Positions 31,794 to 39,901 of a stretch of 64,000 nucleotides of DNA are shown here, piece by piece. How positions within the stretch are numbered: the stretch's first letter is position 1; each line of letters starts with the position of its first letter. Below the pieces are notes generated by a model. That model did no database searches. It was given only the letters and a program-made list of their open reading frames with translations, and was not told the DNA's origin. Both the position numbers and the translations under genes were made by a program. The DNA is taken from positions 30,387 to 94,386 of the forward strand of contig NZ_LMJT01000041.1 of assembly GCF_001429395.1 (NCBI RefSeq), in the 5' to 3' direction. The stretch comes from Allobosea sp. Root381 (GTDB lineage Bacteria; Pseudomonadota; Alphaproteobacteria; Rhizobiales; Beijerinckiaceae).

Positions 31794-32243
31794 TCACGCG
31801 ACCGCTTGCCGGCCGCGCTTCTGCTCGATCTGCCCGATCGCGTCGAGCACGGCATCGAAGGTCAGCATCGTCGAGGCGTGGCGCGCCTTGTAGTCGCGCA
31901 CAGGCACCAACACGGCGAGATCCGCCCATTTGCCTTCGGGCGGTTCGGCGTTGTCCTTGAGGATCGCGCGGGCCTGCTCGCGCACCTCGCGCAATTCCTC
32001 GGCCGTCGAGCCGACGACATGGCGCGCCATGATCGAGGACGAGGCTTGGCCGAGCGCGCAGGCCTTCACCTCATGGCCGAAGCCGGTGACGACATCGCCG
32101 TCCATGGCGAGGTCCACAGTCACCGTCGAGCCGCAGAGCCGCGAATGGGCGCGGGCGGTGGCGTCCGGAGCGGACAGGCGCTCCAGAAGCGGAATGTTGG
32201 CCGCGAGTTCGAGGATGCGCTTGTTGTAGACGTCGCTCAGCAT
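31794..32243 (-). CDS. Iron-sulfur cluster scaffold (IscU/NifU N-terminal-like)
   Basis: A 149-residue scaffold-type protein. The first two ligand cysteines are in place (Cys37 in RLCGSTVTVDL, Cys62 in VKACALGQASSS). At the third position, where IscU/SufU have Cys, there is His122 (YKARHASTML). SufU-like variants with altered third ligands occur in Hyphomicrobiales near folE. It likely assembles or carries Fe-S clusters or zinc in the cytoplasm; activity as a classical scaffold is uncertain. It is divergent from folE across a 212-bp spacer with a hairpin repeat. Confidence 0.87.
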   Translation of the reverse strand: MLSDVYNKRILELAANIPLLERLSAPDATARAHSRLCGSTVTVDLAMDGDVVTGFGHEVKACALGQASSSIMARHVVGSTAEELREVREQARAILKDNAEPPEGKWADLAVLVPVRDYKARHASTMLTFDAVLDAIGQIEQKRGRQAVA

Positions 32244-32265
32244 GTCGTGCTCTCCAACGGCCCTG

Positions 32266-32313
32266 GAGCATTGCGCGAAAAGTGGGAACCGGTTTTTCGC
32301 AGAAGCAATGCTC
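32266..32313. repeat. Hairpin repeat between the scaffold gene and folE
   Basis: Outer arms GAGCATTG/CAATGCTC and inner arms GCGAAAA/TTTTTCGC around GTGGGAACCGG. It matches a short palindromic element frequent in rhizobial intergenic DNA. Confidence 0.65.
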
Positions 32314-32455
32314 TGACAGCCTCTAGAGTGACCGGCGTTCGACACCAATATAGGATGGAAGATCGGATGGCGGGAGAGCCAACCAACCGGGCCCTGCCCC
32401 GAACGACGAACCTGTCCCGAGCGTCCAAGCTGCATCTGGTAAAGCGAGGCACCAC

Positions 32456-33097
32456 ATGAACCCTGTGGTCAAACCCTTGTCCGTCGACCGGGCCATCGGC
32501 CCCTTGGTAGACAAGCTTCCGGTCAAGCGGCCGACGCAGGAGCAAGCCGAGGACGCCATCCGCACCCTCATCCTTTGGGCGGGCGACGACCCGTCGCGCG
32601 AGGGGCTGCGGGGAACGCCGCGCCGCGTCGCCAAGGCCTATCGCGAATTCTACAAGGGCTATGGCGACGATCCCGACCACATCCTCGACCGCGTTTTCGA
32701 GGAGGTCGAGAGCTATCAGGACATGGTCCTGGTCCGCGACATCCCGTTCTATTCGCATTGCGAGCACCACATGGTGCCCTTCGTCGGCAAGGCGCATATC
32801 GGCTATTACCCGTCGAAGGGGGTGGTGGGCTTGTCGAAGCTCGCCCGCATCGTCGATGTCTATGCCCGCCGCCTGCAGACACAGGAGACGATGACGGCGC
32901 AGATCGCCCAGACGATCGACCGCGCCCTCAAGCCGCGCGGGGTTGCCGTCCTGGTCGAGGCCGAGCACATGTGCATGTCGATGCGCGGCGTGCAGAAGCA
33001 GGGCTCGTCGACGATGACGACGCAATATACCGGCCGCTTCAGCGACCCCGCCGAACAGGTCCGCTTCTTCACCATGGTCAAGTCGCCGGGTCTCTGA
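32456..33097 (+). CDS. folE: GTP cyclohydrolase I
   Basis: A 213-residue type I enzyme that opens the folate (tetrahydrofolate) pathway by converting GTP to dihydroneopterin triphosphate. Conserved blocks: DDPSREGLRGTPRRVAKAYRE (about 41-61), FYSHCEHHMVPFVGKAHIGY with the zinc ligands Cys/His (about 98-117), VGLSKLARIVDVYARRLQTQE and AEHMCMSMRGVQKQGSSTMT (zinc Cys). ATG at 32456. It lies 34 bp before hisI on the same strand, likely co-transcribed. Length is normal. Confidence 0.97.
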   Translation: MNPVVKPLSVDRAIGPLVDKLPVKRPTQEQAEDAIRTLILWAGDDPSREGLRGTPRRVAKAYREFYKGYGDDPDHILDRVFEEVESYQDMVLVRDIPFYSHCEHHMVPFVGKAHIGYYPSKGVVGLSKLARIVDVYARRLQTQETMTAQIAQTIDRALKPRGVAVLVEAEHMCMSMRGVQKQGSSTMTTQYTGRFSDPAEQVRFFTMVKSPGL

Positions 33098-33131
33098 TCG
33101 GCGTCACGCAGCAATCACGAGCCGGAGTTCC

Positions 33132-33536
33132 ATGCCCGCCTTCCCTTCCGCCCCCGACAAGACCGCGCTCGAGGAGAGCATGGTCCTCGCCCCCCGCTTC
33201 GATGCCAACGGCCTCGTCACCTGCGTCACGACAGACGCCGCGACCGGCGAGCTCCTGATGGTCGCTCATATGAACGCCGAGGCGCTGGCGCGCTCGATCG
33301 AGACCGGCGAGGCCTGGTACTGGTCGCGCTCGCGCGGCGAGCTCTGGCACAAGGGCGCGACCTCGGGGCAGATCCAGACCATCGTCGAGATGCGGGTGGA
33401 TTGCGACCAGGACGCGCTCTGGCTGAAGGTCGACGTCGCGGGCGACGGCGGCTGCTGCCACACCGGCCGCCGCTCCTGCTTCTACCGGCTGAAGCCGCTC
33501 CGGGAAGATGCCGACAAGCCCCTCACGATCGCTTGA
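33132..33536 (+). CDS. hisI: Phosphoribosyl-AMP cyclohydrolase
   Basis: A 134-residue histidine-biosynthesis enzyme that opens the purine ring of phosphoribosyl-AMP. Motifs: VAHMNAEALARSIETGEAWY, WSRSRGELWHKGATSGQIQ, the metal-binding VDCDQDALWLKV (Asp-Cys-Asp-x-Asp, about 91-102) and CCHTGRRSCFYR (about 113-124). It is the stand-alone HisI form without a fused HisE. The folE-hisI adjacency is typical of this order. Confidence 0.96.
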   Translation: MPAFPSAPDKTALEESMVLAPRFDANGLVTCVTTDAATGELLMVAHMNAEALARSIETGEAWYWSRSRGELWHKGATSGQIQTIVEMRVDCDQDALWLKVDVAGDGGCCHTGRRSCFYRLKPLREDADKPLTIA

Positions 33537-33676
33537 GAAGCCGGCGCTCACGGGGATTTGCAGCGCGCCTTCACGCTCCCGTCAAACGCGGCCCCTATCG
33601 CCGGGAATAGAGCGGCAGTGACGAATTGCTCACCGATCTGCGCGATGCTGCGCCTTCCCCTGGGAGGAACCGGACG

Positions 33677-34705
33677 ATGTTCTGGGATGGAGCCGTGCGG
33701 CATGCCGTTGGACCTGCCGGAAGTGGAACGCCGATGAACGAGACGATGACCGGAACGCCGGAGCGCAACGGCCGGCCGAAGATCGGGCTCGCGCTGGGCG
33801 GCGGCGCCGCCCGCGGCTGGGCCCATATCGGCGTCCTCGAGGTGCTGACCGAAGCCGGCTACCGGCCCGACGTGATCGCCGGGACCTCGATCGGCGCGGT
33901 CATCGGCGGCTGCTTCGCCGCCGGCAAGCTGGGCGCGATCACCGACTTCGCCGGCAGCCTGACCAAGCGCCGCGTAGTCGGGCTGATGGATTTCCACATT
34001 GGCGGATCGGGGCTGATCGGCGGCGGCCGGCTGAAACGCCTGCTCGAGCGCGACCTCGAGGGGGAGCGCATCGAGACGCTGCCGATGCGCTTCGCCGCGA
34101 TCGCGACCGAACTCGGCACCGGCCACGAGATCTGGCTGACCCGCGGCCCGCTGGTCGAGGCGCTGCGCGCATCCTACGCGCTGCCGGGCATCTTCGACCC
34201 GGTCAAGCTCGGCGGGCGCTGGCTGATGGATGGCGCTCTGGTCAATCCCGTGCCTGTCACGGCCGCACGGGCGCTGGGCGCCGATATCGTGATCTGCGTC
34301 AATCTCAACAGCGACCTGATGGGGCGCGGCACCACGATCCAGAACCATATCTCCGAGCCGGACCCCGAGGTCGTGCCCGAGATCGACCTGCGCCCGACTT
34401 CGCGCTGGCTCGATGGCATCACCGGCGCGGCGCGGCGGGTACGCAGCCTCGTCGGCGGGCCGAGCGAAGAGCGGCCGGGCCTCGCGGGGGTGATGATCGA
34501 CGCCTTCAACATCACCCAGGACCGGATTTCGCGATCGCGCCTCGCCGGCGACCCGCCGGACGTCATGATCGGCCCCAAGCTCGCCCGCATGGGGCTGTTC
34601 GACTTCCACCGCGCGGAGGAGACCATCGAACTCGGGCGACAGGCGACGCGGCGCATGCTCGAGGACATCGAGGCCGCCATTGCCAGCAGCCGGATCGCCG
34701 TCTGA
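33677..34705 (+). CDS. Patatin-like phospholipase (RssA type)
   Basis: A 342-residue lipid acyl hydrolase. The oxyanion-hole motif GGGAARG (41-47), nucleophile Ser71 in GTSIG (69-73) and catalytic Asp185 in the DGA motif (LMDGALVNPVP) are intact, so it should hydrolyse lipid esters. No signal peptide is seen. ATG at 33677 follows a strong GGGAGGAA; ATG 33734 is an alternative just before the domain. The C-terminal ~100 residues are a conserved helical extension (ERPGLAGVMIDAFNITQDRI). Physiological lipid unknown. Confidence 0.9.
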   Translation: MFWDGAVRHAVGPAGSGTPMNETMTGTPERNGRPKIGLALGGGAARGWAHIGVLEVLTEAGYRPDVIAGTSIGAVIGGCFAAGKLGAITDFAGSLTKRRVVGLMDFHIGGSGLIGGGRLKRLLERDLEGERIETLPMRFAAIATELGTGHEIWLTRGPLVEALRASYALPGIFDPVKLGGRWLMDGALVNPVPVTAARALGADIVICVNLNSDLMGRGTTIQNHISEPDPEVVPEIDLRPTSRWLDGITGAARRVRSLVGGPSEERPGLAGVMIDAFNITQDRISRSRLAGDPPDVMIGPKLARMGLFDFHRAEETIELGRQATRRMLEDIEAAIASSRIAV

Positions 34706-34802
34706 CTGTCCCGTTTTTTCTGGGGAACCGCACCGTCATCCCGGAGATGCGCTGCTGCGCAGTTCGTCCGGGCCGGAGCGTGCCGGATCTTTGACGGAAC
34801 CA

Positions 34803-34945
34803 CGCCGTCTTTCCCGGGCGTCGCGTCAGCGAAGAAGACCGCTGCCGTTTCCGTAAAAGGCGCATGCTGTCGCTGAGCTTATGCGATGAAGCGGCATCGG
34901 TTCTGGGTTCCGGGCTCAGGCCTGCGGCCTGCCCCGGAATGACTG
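34803..34945. repeat. Intergenic repeat family A, copy 2
   Basis: Second copy of the element at 26007-26158, with the same block order in the same orientation (GCGTCAGCGAAG, TGCCGTTTCCG, GATGAAGCG, GGGTTCCGGGCTCAGGCCTG, CCCGGAATGAC). It lies between the convergent patatin and CBS genes. Confidence 0.75.
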
Positions 34946-34959
34946 CGTTTTCGTGGAAA

Positions 34960-35391
34960 TCAAGCCATCGCGATATAGTCGCGCATCGCGCGGCTTTCGG
35001 CCTCGATCGCCGCAACCCGGTGCTTCACCACATCGCCGATCGAGACGAGGCCCGTGACGCGGCCGTTCTCGACCACCGGCACATGGCGGAATCGCCCCGA
35101 GGTCATGATCTCCATCAGCTCGTCGACGCTGGTCTGGGGCCGACAGGTCACGACCTTCGAGGTCATCGCGCGCGAGACCGGCAGTTCCAATGCGCCGGCG
35201 CCGGTCTCGCCCAATGTGCGGATGATGTCGCGCTCGGACAGGATGCCGACCAGTTTTCCGTCCTCGCCCATCACCACCACCGCACCGATGCGCCGTTCGC
35301 TCAGCGTGCGGATCACCTCACCCAGCGTGCGGTGCGGCTGCACGGAGACCACGTCATGGCCCTTGTCGGCCAGAAGCTGCTCGACATTCAT
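34960..35391 (-). CDS. Two-CBS-domain protein
   Basis: A 143-residue protein made only of a CBS pair: VVSVQPHRTLGEVIRTLSER...GILSERDIIRTL (about 13-60) and VVTCRPQTSVDELMEIMTSG...VTGLVSIGDVVKHRV (about 77-128). Such Bateman modules bind adenosyl ligands and act as energy sensors or regulators. It is a single gene; the partner is unknown. The LSERDI and SIGDVV motifs (nucleotide phosphate-binding Asp) are intact. Confidence 0.93.
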   Translation of the reverse strand: MNVEQLLADKGHDVVSVQPHRTLGEVIRTLSERRIGAVVVMGEDGKLVGILSERDIIRTLGETGAGALELPVSRAMTSKVVTCRPQTSVDELMEIMTSGRFRHVPVVENGRVTGLVSIGDVVKHRVAAIEAESRAMRDYIAMA

Positions 35392-35565
35392 CGCGTCTTC
35401 CTCCTTGCGGTGGCGCCGTCGCCCCGGCGCGCAGGACTTGTCTGTCCCTGCGGCCGCCGACGGGAATCACGTGCCGGGAAGGCCGCGGGAACGCTGCGAA
35501 TGATGCAAGTGTGGGGGAAGAGGACGAAGCAGGCAAGCAGTCCTGCGCCTGCCGCGCCAGCGCCT

Positions 35566-36387
35566 TCAGCGGCGCAGCGCGCCCTTGTCGAGCAATGGGA
35601 ACAGCATCAGCCCGACGAGGAACCCGCCGATATGGGCCTCCCAGGCGATGCTGGTCTCCTCGCCCAGGATCGGCACCAGCCCGGCCCCGAACAGGATATT
35701 GGTGATGAACCAGATCGCGATGAACAGAAGCGCGCGCGAGTTCCGCCAAAGCTGCCCCATCGGCTCTGCCGGGATCGCCCGCACGACGGCATCGTCGGCG
35801 AGCGAGCCGAACCGCAGCCCCGGCGCGAAGACGAAGCGGATCGCCGCCGCGGTCGCGCCCGAGACAGCCGCGGAAGCGCCGACGAGCGGCAGCACGTCGA
35901 GCTCGCGCGACCACCAGTGCAGCAGCGCCCCACCGATGGTCGAGAGCCCCATCAGGGTGAGGAAGGAGCCGGTGCCGAGCCGGCGCGCCACAGGGCTGCC
36001 GAAGGCCGCGAGCCAGACGAGGTTCGTCACCAGATGCAGCCAGGAGCCGTGCAGCAGTCCGTAGCTGAGAAGCGTCCACAGCCGCGGACCGCCATCGGCC
36101 AGCAGCAGCCTAACCAGTTGCAACCGGTCAGCCAGGTCCTGCCCCTGCACCGCACCGGCCATGGCGGCGACGAGGTCATCGATCCGGTCCGGCGCCAGCC
36201 ACAGGCTCAGGCGCGCCGGGACGAAGGCCAGCCACGACATCAGCACGTAGTCGTCATAGGCAGAGAGCAGCTCCCGGCCGCCCTGAATCAGGACGAGCAG
36301 CAGCGACAGCCAGACGATCGCTGTCGGCAGGTTGAGGGCGGGTTCGCGCTGGCTGGACGGGGGCGCGGCGGGAGGGGTGTGGGACAT
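35566..36387 (-). CDS. Rhomboid-family intramembrane serine protease
   Basis: A 273-residue membrane protein with a rhomboid core: LLHGSWLHLVTNLVWLAAFG (about 111-130, the WR/HxxxN-like region), the nucleophile Ser172 in GASAAVSG (170-177) and the dyad base His252 in AHIGGFLVG. Six or seven hydrophobic helices are visible. An additional N-terminal helix and a loop of ~60 residues (about 40-100) precede the core. It should cleave membrane proteins within the bilayer; the substrate is unknown. ATG at 36387 was chosen; the frame is open to 36597 but the added part is low-complexity. Confidence 0.88.
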   Translation of the reverse strand: MSHTPPAAPPSSQREPALNLPTAIVWLSLLLVLIQGGRELLSAYDDYVLMSWLAFVPARLSLWLAPDRIDDLVAAMAGAVQGQDLADRLQLVRLLLADGGPRLWTLLSYGLLHGSWLHLVTNLVWLAAFGSPVARRLGTGSFLTLMGLSTIGGALLHWWSRELDVLPLVGASAAVSGATAAAIRFVFAPGLRFGSLADDAVVRAIPAEPMGQLWRNSRALLFIAIWFITNILFGAGLVPILGEETSIAWEAHIGGFLVGLMLFPLLDKGALRR

Positions 36388-36802
36388 GCGCGGCAACCTT
36401 GCCGAAGCCGGCGCCGGTGGCAAGCGAGCGCCGCCGCCGGCGCGTGAAAAAGGGGGAGCAGCCATGAGGCGCCCCCCCTTCCCCCGGCTGTGCGGGCGCT
36501 CCCTTTTTTGTGACGCGGGCGCCTCTGCACCTCCCCCCACCGGCTCGTCTGGCTTCAGGCTCCAACGTCCGACCAATGCGGACAATTTGATAAGCATTTT
36601 AAGCAGTTATCCACAATCTAAACGCTTCGTTAACCCTAACGCCGCGTTTACCCGAAAAGCCACGGGCTAGCATGGCAAGACGGCATGCCGCCTGCGACCT
36701 TCGCTGCACGAAGGACTGATTCGTCCCTCCGCCGGACGTTTCTGCACCATCGCGGGACGCCGGGTAGGCGAAAGCCTGGAGCCGGCAGCATTGGGAAGCG
36801 GA
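36388..36802. other. Divergent intergenic region, 415 bp, with hairpin and DnaA-box-like site
   Basis: It separates the rhomboid (minus) and PAS (plus) genes. 36446-36508 can fold into a long imperfect hairpin (AAAAAGGG side with CTCCCTTTTTT side and inner CAGCC/GGCTG). An AT-rich stretch (36580-36650) contains TTGATAAGCATTTT, a perfect DnaA-box TTATCCACA (36607-36615) and GTTAACCCTAAC. This stretch is the likely promoter area for the PAS gene. Confidence 0.5.
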
Positions 36803-37375
36803 ATGAAGAATACGAGCACCCGCCTGGTTTTCGAATACTGGGACGTCCTGCGGGGCGAACGGGCTGCACCGGAGCGCGGCGAGATCGAACCTGGCGCCTT
36901 GCGCCATGCCCTCGCCGACACCTTCGTGCTGGAGAACGAACCGATCGGCCCCGTCTTCAGGCTTGCGGGAACGCGGCTCTGTGCCCTGCTTGGCCACGAA
37001 CTGCGCGGCCGGCCCTTCACCGCGCTGTGGCCGGATGTCGAGTCGCAGGCGGAAATGCGTCGTCTGACCCAGACCGTGATGGACGAGACTGCCGGTGCCG
37101 TCGCAGGGCTCGCCGGCGAGACGCGGGCCGGTTCGCCGGTCTATCTGGAACTGCTTCTGCTGCCGCTGCGCTATCGCGGCCGCACCCATGCGCGCATGCT
37201 CGGCGCGCTCTCGGCCACGGCGGCACCGGAATGGCTGGGCCTCGACACCCTGGACTCGATGCGGATGATCTCGCTGCGCATGCTCTGGCCCGGCGTCGGC
37301 CTGCGCCCGCAGCCGCAGCCGCCCGTCCGCTCCTACCCGCCGAAATTGATGGTTTTGCCGGGCGGCCGCGCCTGA
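36803..37375 (+). CDS. PAS domain-containing protein (PAS_5 type)
   Basis: A 190-residue protein with one PAS-like domain of the type widespread in Hyphomicrobiales: RLVFEYWDVLRGERAAPERG (about 7-26), HALADTFVLENEPIGPVFRL, AGTRLCALLGHELRGRPFTAL (about 54-74) and a C-terminal beta region (VYLELLLLPLRYRGRTHARM). No output domain is attached. It probably senses a ligand or partner; function unknown. The PilZ gene follows 61 bp downstream on the same strand, suggesting a common regulatory theme. Confidence 0.85.
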   Translation: MKNTSTRLVFEYWDVLRGERAAPERGEIEPGALRHALADTFVLENEPIGPVFRLAGTRLCALLGHELRGRPFTALWPDVESQAEMRRLTQTVMDETAGAVAGLAGETRAGSPVYLELLLLPLRYRGRTHARMLGALSATAAPEWLGLDTLDSMRMISLRMLWPGVGLRPQPQPPVRSYPPKLMVLPGGRA

Positions 37376-37379
37376 CTGG

Positions 37380-37394
37380 CTAACGATACGTTAA
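37380..37394. promoter_or_regulatory. CtrA-like site upstream of the PilZ gene
   Basis: CTAA-CGATACG-TTAA matches the CtrA consensus TTAA-N7-TTAA with one mismatch, 43 bp before the start codon. CtrA control of motility and cell-cycle genes is common in the class; here it is only a sequence match. Confidence 0.4.
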
Positions 37395-37436
37395 CCCCCG
37401 CCCTTATAGGATCGGCTGAAATCAGGCTGATCTTTG

Positions 37437-38051
37437 ATGTTGAGCGCCCTTCAAACGCCCCGCGCGGCCACACGCACTGCCGAGCGCAGGCGCCATCATC
37501 GCATGAAGGTCGTCCTGCTGGGCCGCTACATGCTGCCCAACCGCATGGAATATCCCTGCCAGACGATCGACATCTCGCCGGGCGGCCTCCATCTCGCCGC
37601 GCCCGCCCGCGCCAATCCCGGCGACCGCGTCATCGTCTATCTCGAGCATCTCGGCCGCATCGAAGGCTCTTGCGTGCGCACGACGATGGAAGGCTTCGCG
37701 ATGACCATCACCGCGACCAGCCGCAAACGCGAAAAATTCACCGCCCAGCTGACCTGGCTCGCCAATCGCGAGGAACTCGGCCTCCCCGAGGATCGCCGCC
37801 ATGAGCGGATCGTCCCGCGCAACCCGCGCTCTGTCGTGACGATGGACGACGGCACGGAGCACGTCGTCCGCATCATCGACATCTCGCTCTCCGGCACGGC
37901 GTTCACCACCGATCTCGACCTGCCGATCAACACGCCGGTTCGCATCGGCTCGACGCCGGCCAAGGTGCTGCGCCGTTTCGACGGCGGCTACGCCGCCGAA
38001 TTCCGCTTCCCGCTCTCGGCCGACCTGCTCGACGAGAACCTGGAACTCTGA
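37437..38051 (+). CDS. Tandem PilZ-domain protein (cyclic-di-GMP effector candidate)
   Basis: A 204-residue protein with two PilZ-like modules. The first has ERRRHHRMKV and TIDISPGGLHL (about 17-55); the second has EDRRHERIVPR and IDISLSGTAF (about 121-152). The RxxxR and (D/N)xSxxG elements needed for c-di-GMP binding are present in approximate form in both. No membrane segment. It probably changes motility or polysaccharide output in response to c-di-GMP. ATG at 37437 (a TTG precedes it directly). Confidence 0.9.
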   Translation: MLSALQTPRAATRTAERRRHHRMKVVLLGRYMLPNRMEYPCQTIDISPGGLHLAAPARANPGDRVIVYLEHLGRIEGSCVRTTMEGFAMTITATSRKREKFTAQLTWLANREELGLPEDRRHERIVPRNPRSVVTMDDGTEHVVRIIDISLSGTAFTTDLDLPINTPVRIGSTPAKVLRRFDGGYAAEFRFPLSADLLDENLEL

Positions 38052-38151
38052 GGCTCGCCGCGGCAGGGAGGCGAAGCCGGTCCTCGCGCTTGCGCAACCC
38101 GGCAGCACCGGCGATAGCCGTCGGCGATTCCAAACCGCTGAAACGCCGGCC

Positions 38152-38802
38152 ATGCCGTATAAGCTGATCATCTTCGATTTCGACGGGACGCTCGCCGACA
38201 CCTTTCCCTGGTTCGCGACTGTGCTGAACGGCGTGGCAGACCGCTACCGCTTCCGGCGGATCCAGCCGGACGAGGTCGAGACGCTGCGTGGCCAGAGCGC
38301 CCGGCATCTCGTCGCGCATCTCGGCGTCGCACGCTGGAAGCTGCCCTTCATCGCGAGCCATATGCGCCGGCTGGCGGCAAGGGATAGCCACGGCATCGCG
38401 CTTTTTCCGGGTGTCGAGGCCATGCTGCGCCAGCTCCGGCAGGACGGTTTCGTGCTCGCGATCGCCAGTTCCAACTCGGAGAGCAACATCCGCCGGGCGC
38501 TCGGCCCCGAGCTCGCGGCGACGTTCACGCATTTTGCCTGTGGCGCCGGGCTGTTCGGCAAGGCGGCAAAATTCCGGCAGCTCGCGAAGCAGGCCGGAAT
38601 CGCGCATCGCGACAGCCTCTGCATCGGCGACGAGATCAGGGATTTCGAGGCCGCAGGCGACGCCGGCATGGCCTTCGGAGCCGTCAGCTGGGGCTTTACC
38701 AGCGCCGCGGCCCTACAGGCACTCGGGCCAACCTTCATGTTCTCGCATCCCGAGGAGATCGAGGCGCGATTACGGGCTGATGGCGCCGCGGACTCGGCCT
38801 GA
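38152..38802 (+). CDS. HAD-superfamily hydrolase (phosphoglycolate phosphatase-like)
   Basis: A 216-residue phosphatase of HAD subfamily I. Motif I is IIFDFDGTLADT (Asp9 nucleophile, Asp11 acid/base), with an alpha-helical cap domain after it. Motif II is IASSNSES, motif III Lys in LFGKAAKFRQL and motif IV the acidic CIGDEIRDFEAAGDAG. The layout matches phosphoglycolate phosphatases and Gph/YjjG-like enzymes; the substrate is unknown. It stands alone, 100 bp after the PilZ gene. Confidence 0.9.
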   Translation: MPYKLIIFDFDGTLADTFPWFATVLNGVADRYRFRRIQPDEVETLRGQSARHLVAHLGVARWKLPFIASHMRRLAARDSHGIALFPGVEAMLRQLRQDGFVLAIASSNSESNIRRALGPELAATFTHFACGAGLFGKAAKFRQLAKQAGIAHRDSLCIGDEIRDFEAAGDAGMAFGAVSWGFTSAAALQALGPTFMFSHPEEIEARLRADGAADSA

Positions 38803-38899
38803 CCCTCCGCGCTTAGAGGCCGTATGGAAACGCCAGCTCTCATCCTGAAGTCTGGCCTAAGATCCGTTGTGTGATCTCAAGCGCCTAACCACGCTCATT

Positions 38900-38950
38900 C
38901 CCTGGCCGTCACTCCGTGCCAGCGGCGCAGACCCGGAATGACGGCCAGGG
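38900..38950. repeat. Palindromic intergenic element
   Basis: 12-bp perfect arms CCCTGGCCGTCA/TGACGGCCAGGG around a GC-rich loop, with CTCCG/CGGAA continuing the imperfect stem. The AGACCCGGAATGAC segment recalls the end of repeat family A. Confidence 0.65.
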
Positions 38951-39058
38951 GCAAACGAGGGCTCTTGTAAGCGCTCGTTTCAGTCCCGGCCATGCTCCTC
39001 ATCATTGCGGCTCATAGGCCTGCGCGAGCCTCCGCCAGCCCGACGCAGGGTTAATCAA

Positions 39059-39086
39059 TTGAAATTATCGGCCGGCCCGCTATAAT
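39059..39086 (+). promoter_or_regulatory. Sigma-70-type promoter of the transglutaminase-like gene
   Basis: TTGAAA (39059-39064), a 16-bp spacer and TATAAT (39081-39086). The fit is unusually good for a GC-rich alphaproteobacterium. Transcription would start near 39093. Confidence 0.7.
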
Positions 39087-39155
39087 TAACGAACTCTGAA
39101 ACCAGCGCTCAAATTTGTTACCACCGCGTTTTCGGGGGATTTATATTAAGATTTT

Positions 39156-39176
39156 TTCGCGGTATATCCCCGCGAA
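39156..39176 (+). other. Hairpin in the leader of the transglutaminase-like gene
   Basis: TTCGCGG/CCGCGAA (7 bp) with loop TATATCC, about 65 bases after the predicted start site and 84 bases before the ATG. It might be a regulatory leader element; no known riboswitch is recognised. Confidence 0.45.
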
Positions 39177-39259
39177 TTCAATAGAATTGTCTGTATTCGC
39201 TTCAAACCAAATCCATGCGCTGACGGCATCGTCCACCCCAGGGACAGAAAGGGGACGAC

Positions 39260-39901
39260 ATGCTTCTCAATCATCGCAATTTCTTCGGTTCGGCTCTGGC
39301 TATTCTTGTGGCCGTCGGCAGCGCAACGATAGCCCAGGCCCAGCAGGGCAGCGCGGGAATTCCCATCGCCAGCCTTCCGGCCGATGCCTCGGGCGATGCC
39401 CGGGCGCCCTATGCCTGGAACGACTTCTGCAAGCGCAGCCCGGCCGAATGCCGCGTCAATCCCAACGAGCCCGAGCGCGTCGAGATGACGCCCAAGCTCT
39501 GGAAGGCGATCATTTCGATGAACCTGCGCGTCAACCGCGAGATCGAAGCCATCACCGACGAGGAACACTGGGGCGTCGTCGATCGCTGGGACCTCGCCGA
39601 GGACGGCAAGGGCGACTGCGAGGAATTCGCTTTGGTCAAGCGCAAGCGCCTAGCCGAGGCCGGCGTGCCGCGCCGGGCCATGCTCGTGACTGTCGTCATC
39701 GACGAGGAGAATGCCGGCCACGCCGTGCTGATGATCCGCACCGATCGCGGCGACTTCATCCTCGACAACAAGCGCAACGCCGTCCTGCCCTGGAGCCAGA
39801 CCGGCTACATCTACGTCAAGCGCGAGTCGCAGCTGCGTACCGGCTGGACCTCGCTCGGCGGCGCGCAGACCGCGACCGTCGCATCGGTTCGCCGGAACTG
39901 A
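39260..39901 (+). CDS. Transglutaminase-like cysteine peptidase (BTLCP), exported
   Basis: A 213-residue periplasmic protein of the bacterial transglutaminase-like cysteine proteinase family. It has a Sec signal (residues 1-28, ending AQAQQ). The catalytic triad is Cys120 (GKGDCEEFALVKR), His154 (NAGHAVLMI) and Asp169 (FILDN). In other bacteria related proteins (LapG) cleave a surface adhesin under c-di-GMP control; here the substrate is unknown. The gene is preceded by a near-consensus promoter, a long leader and an AGAAAGGGGAC ribosome site. A GC-rich hairpin terminates it. Confidence 0.92.
   Translation: MLLNHRNFFGSALAILVAVGSATIAQAQQGSAGIPIASLPADASGDARAPYAWNDFCKRSPAECRVNPNEPERVEMTPKLWKAIISMNLRVNREIEAITDEEHWGVVDRWDLAEDGKGDCEEFALVKRKRLAEAGVPRRAMLVTVVIDEENAGHAVLMIRTDRGDFILDNKRNAVLPWSQTGYIYVKRESQLRTGWTSLGGAQTATVASVRRN

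Larger units (their letters stand above)
38803..39259. other. Intergenic region, 457 bp, with repeat, promoter and leader
   Basis: It holds a palindromic repeat (38900-38950), then an AT-rich block with a near-consensus promoter (39059-39086) and a probable 5' leader of about 165 bases with a stable small hairpin (39156-39176) in front of the transglutaminase-like gene. No gene is seen. Confidence 0.7.

Noticed and set aside
39260..39901. Transglutaminase-like gene as a maturation peptidase for the peptide at 14.4 kb
   Set aside because: It belongs to the exported BTLCP/LapG-like family with a Sec signal, lies 25 kb away and lacks lasso B-protein features.
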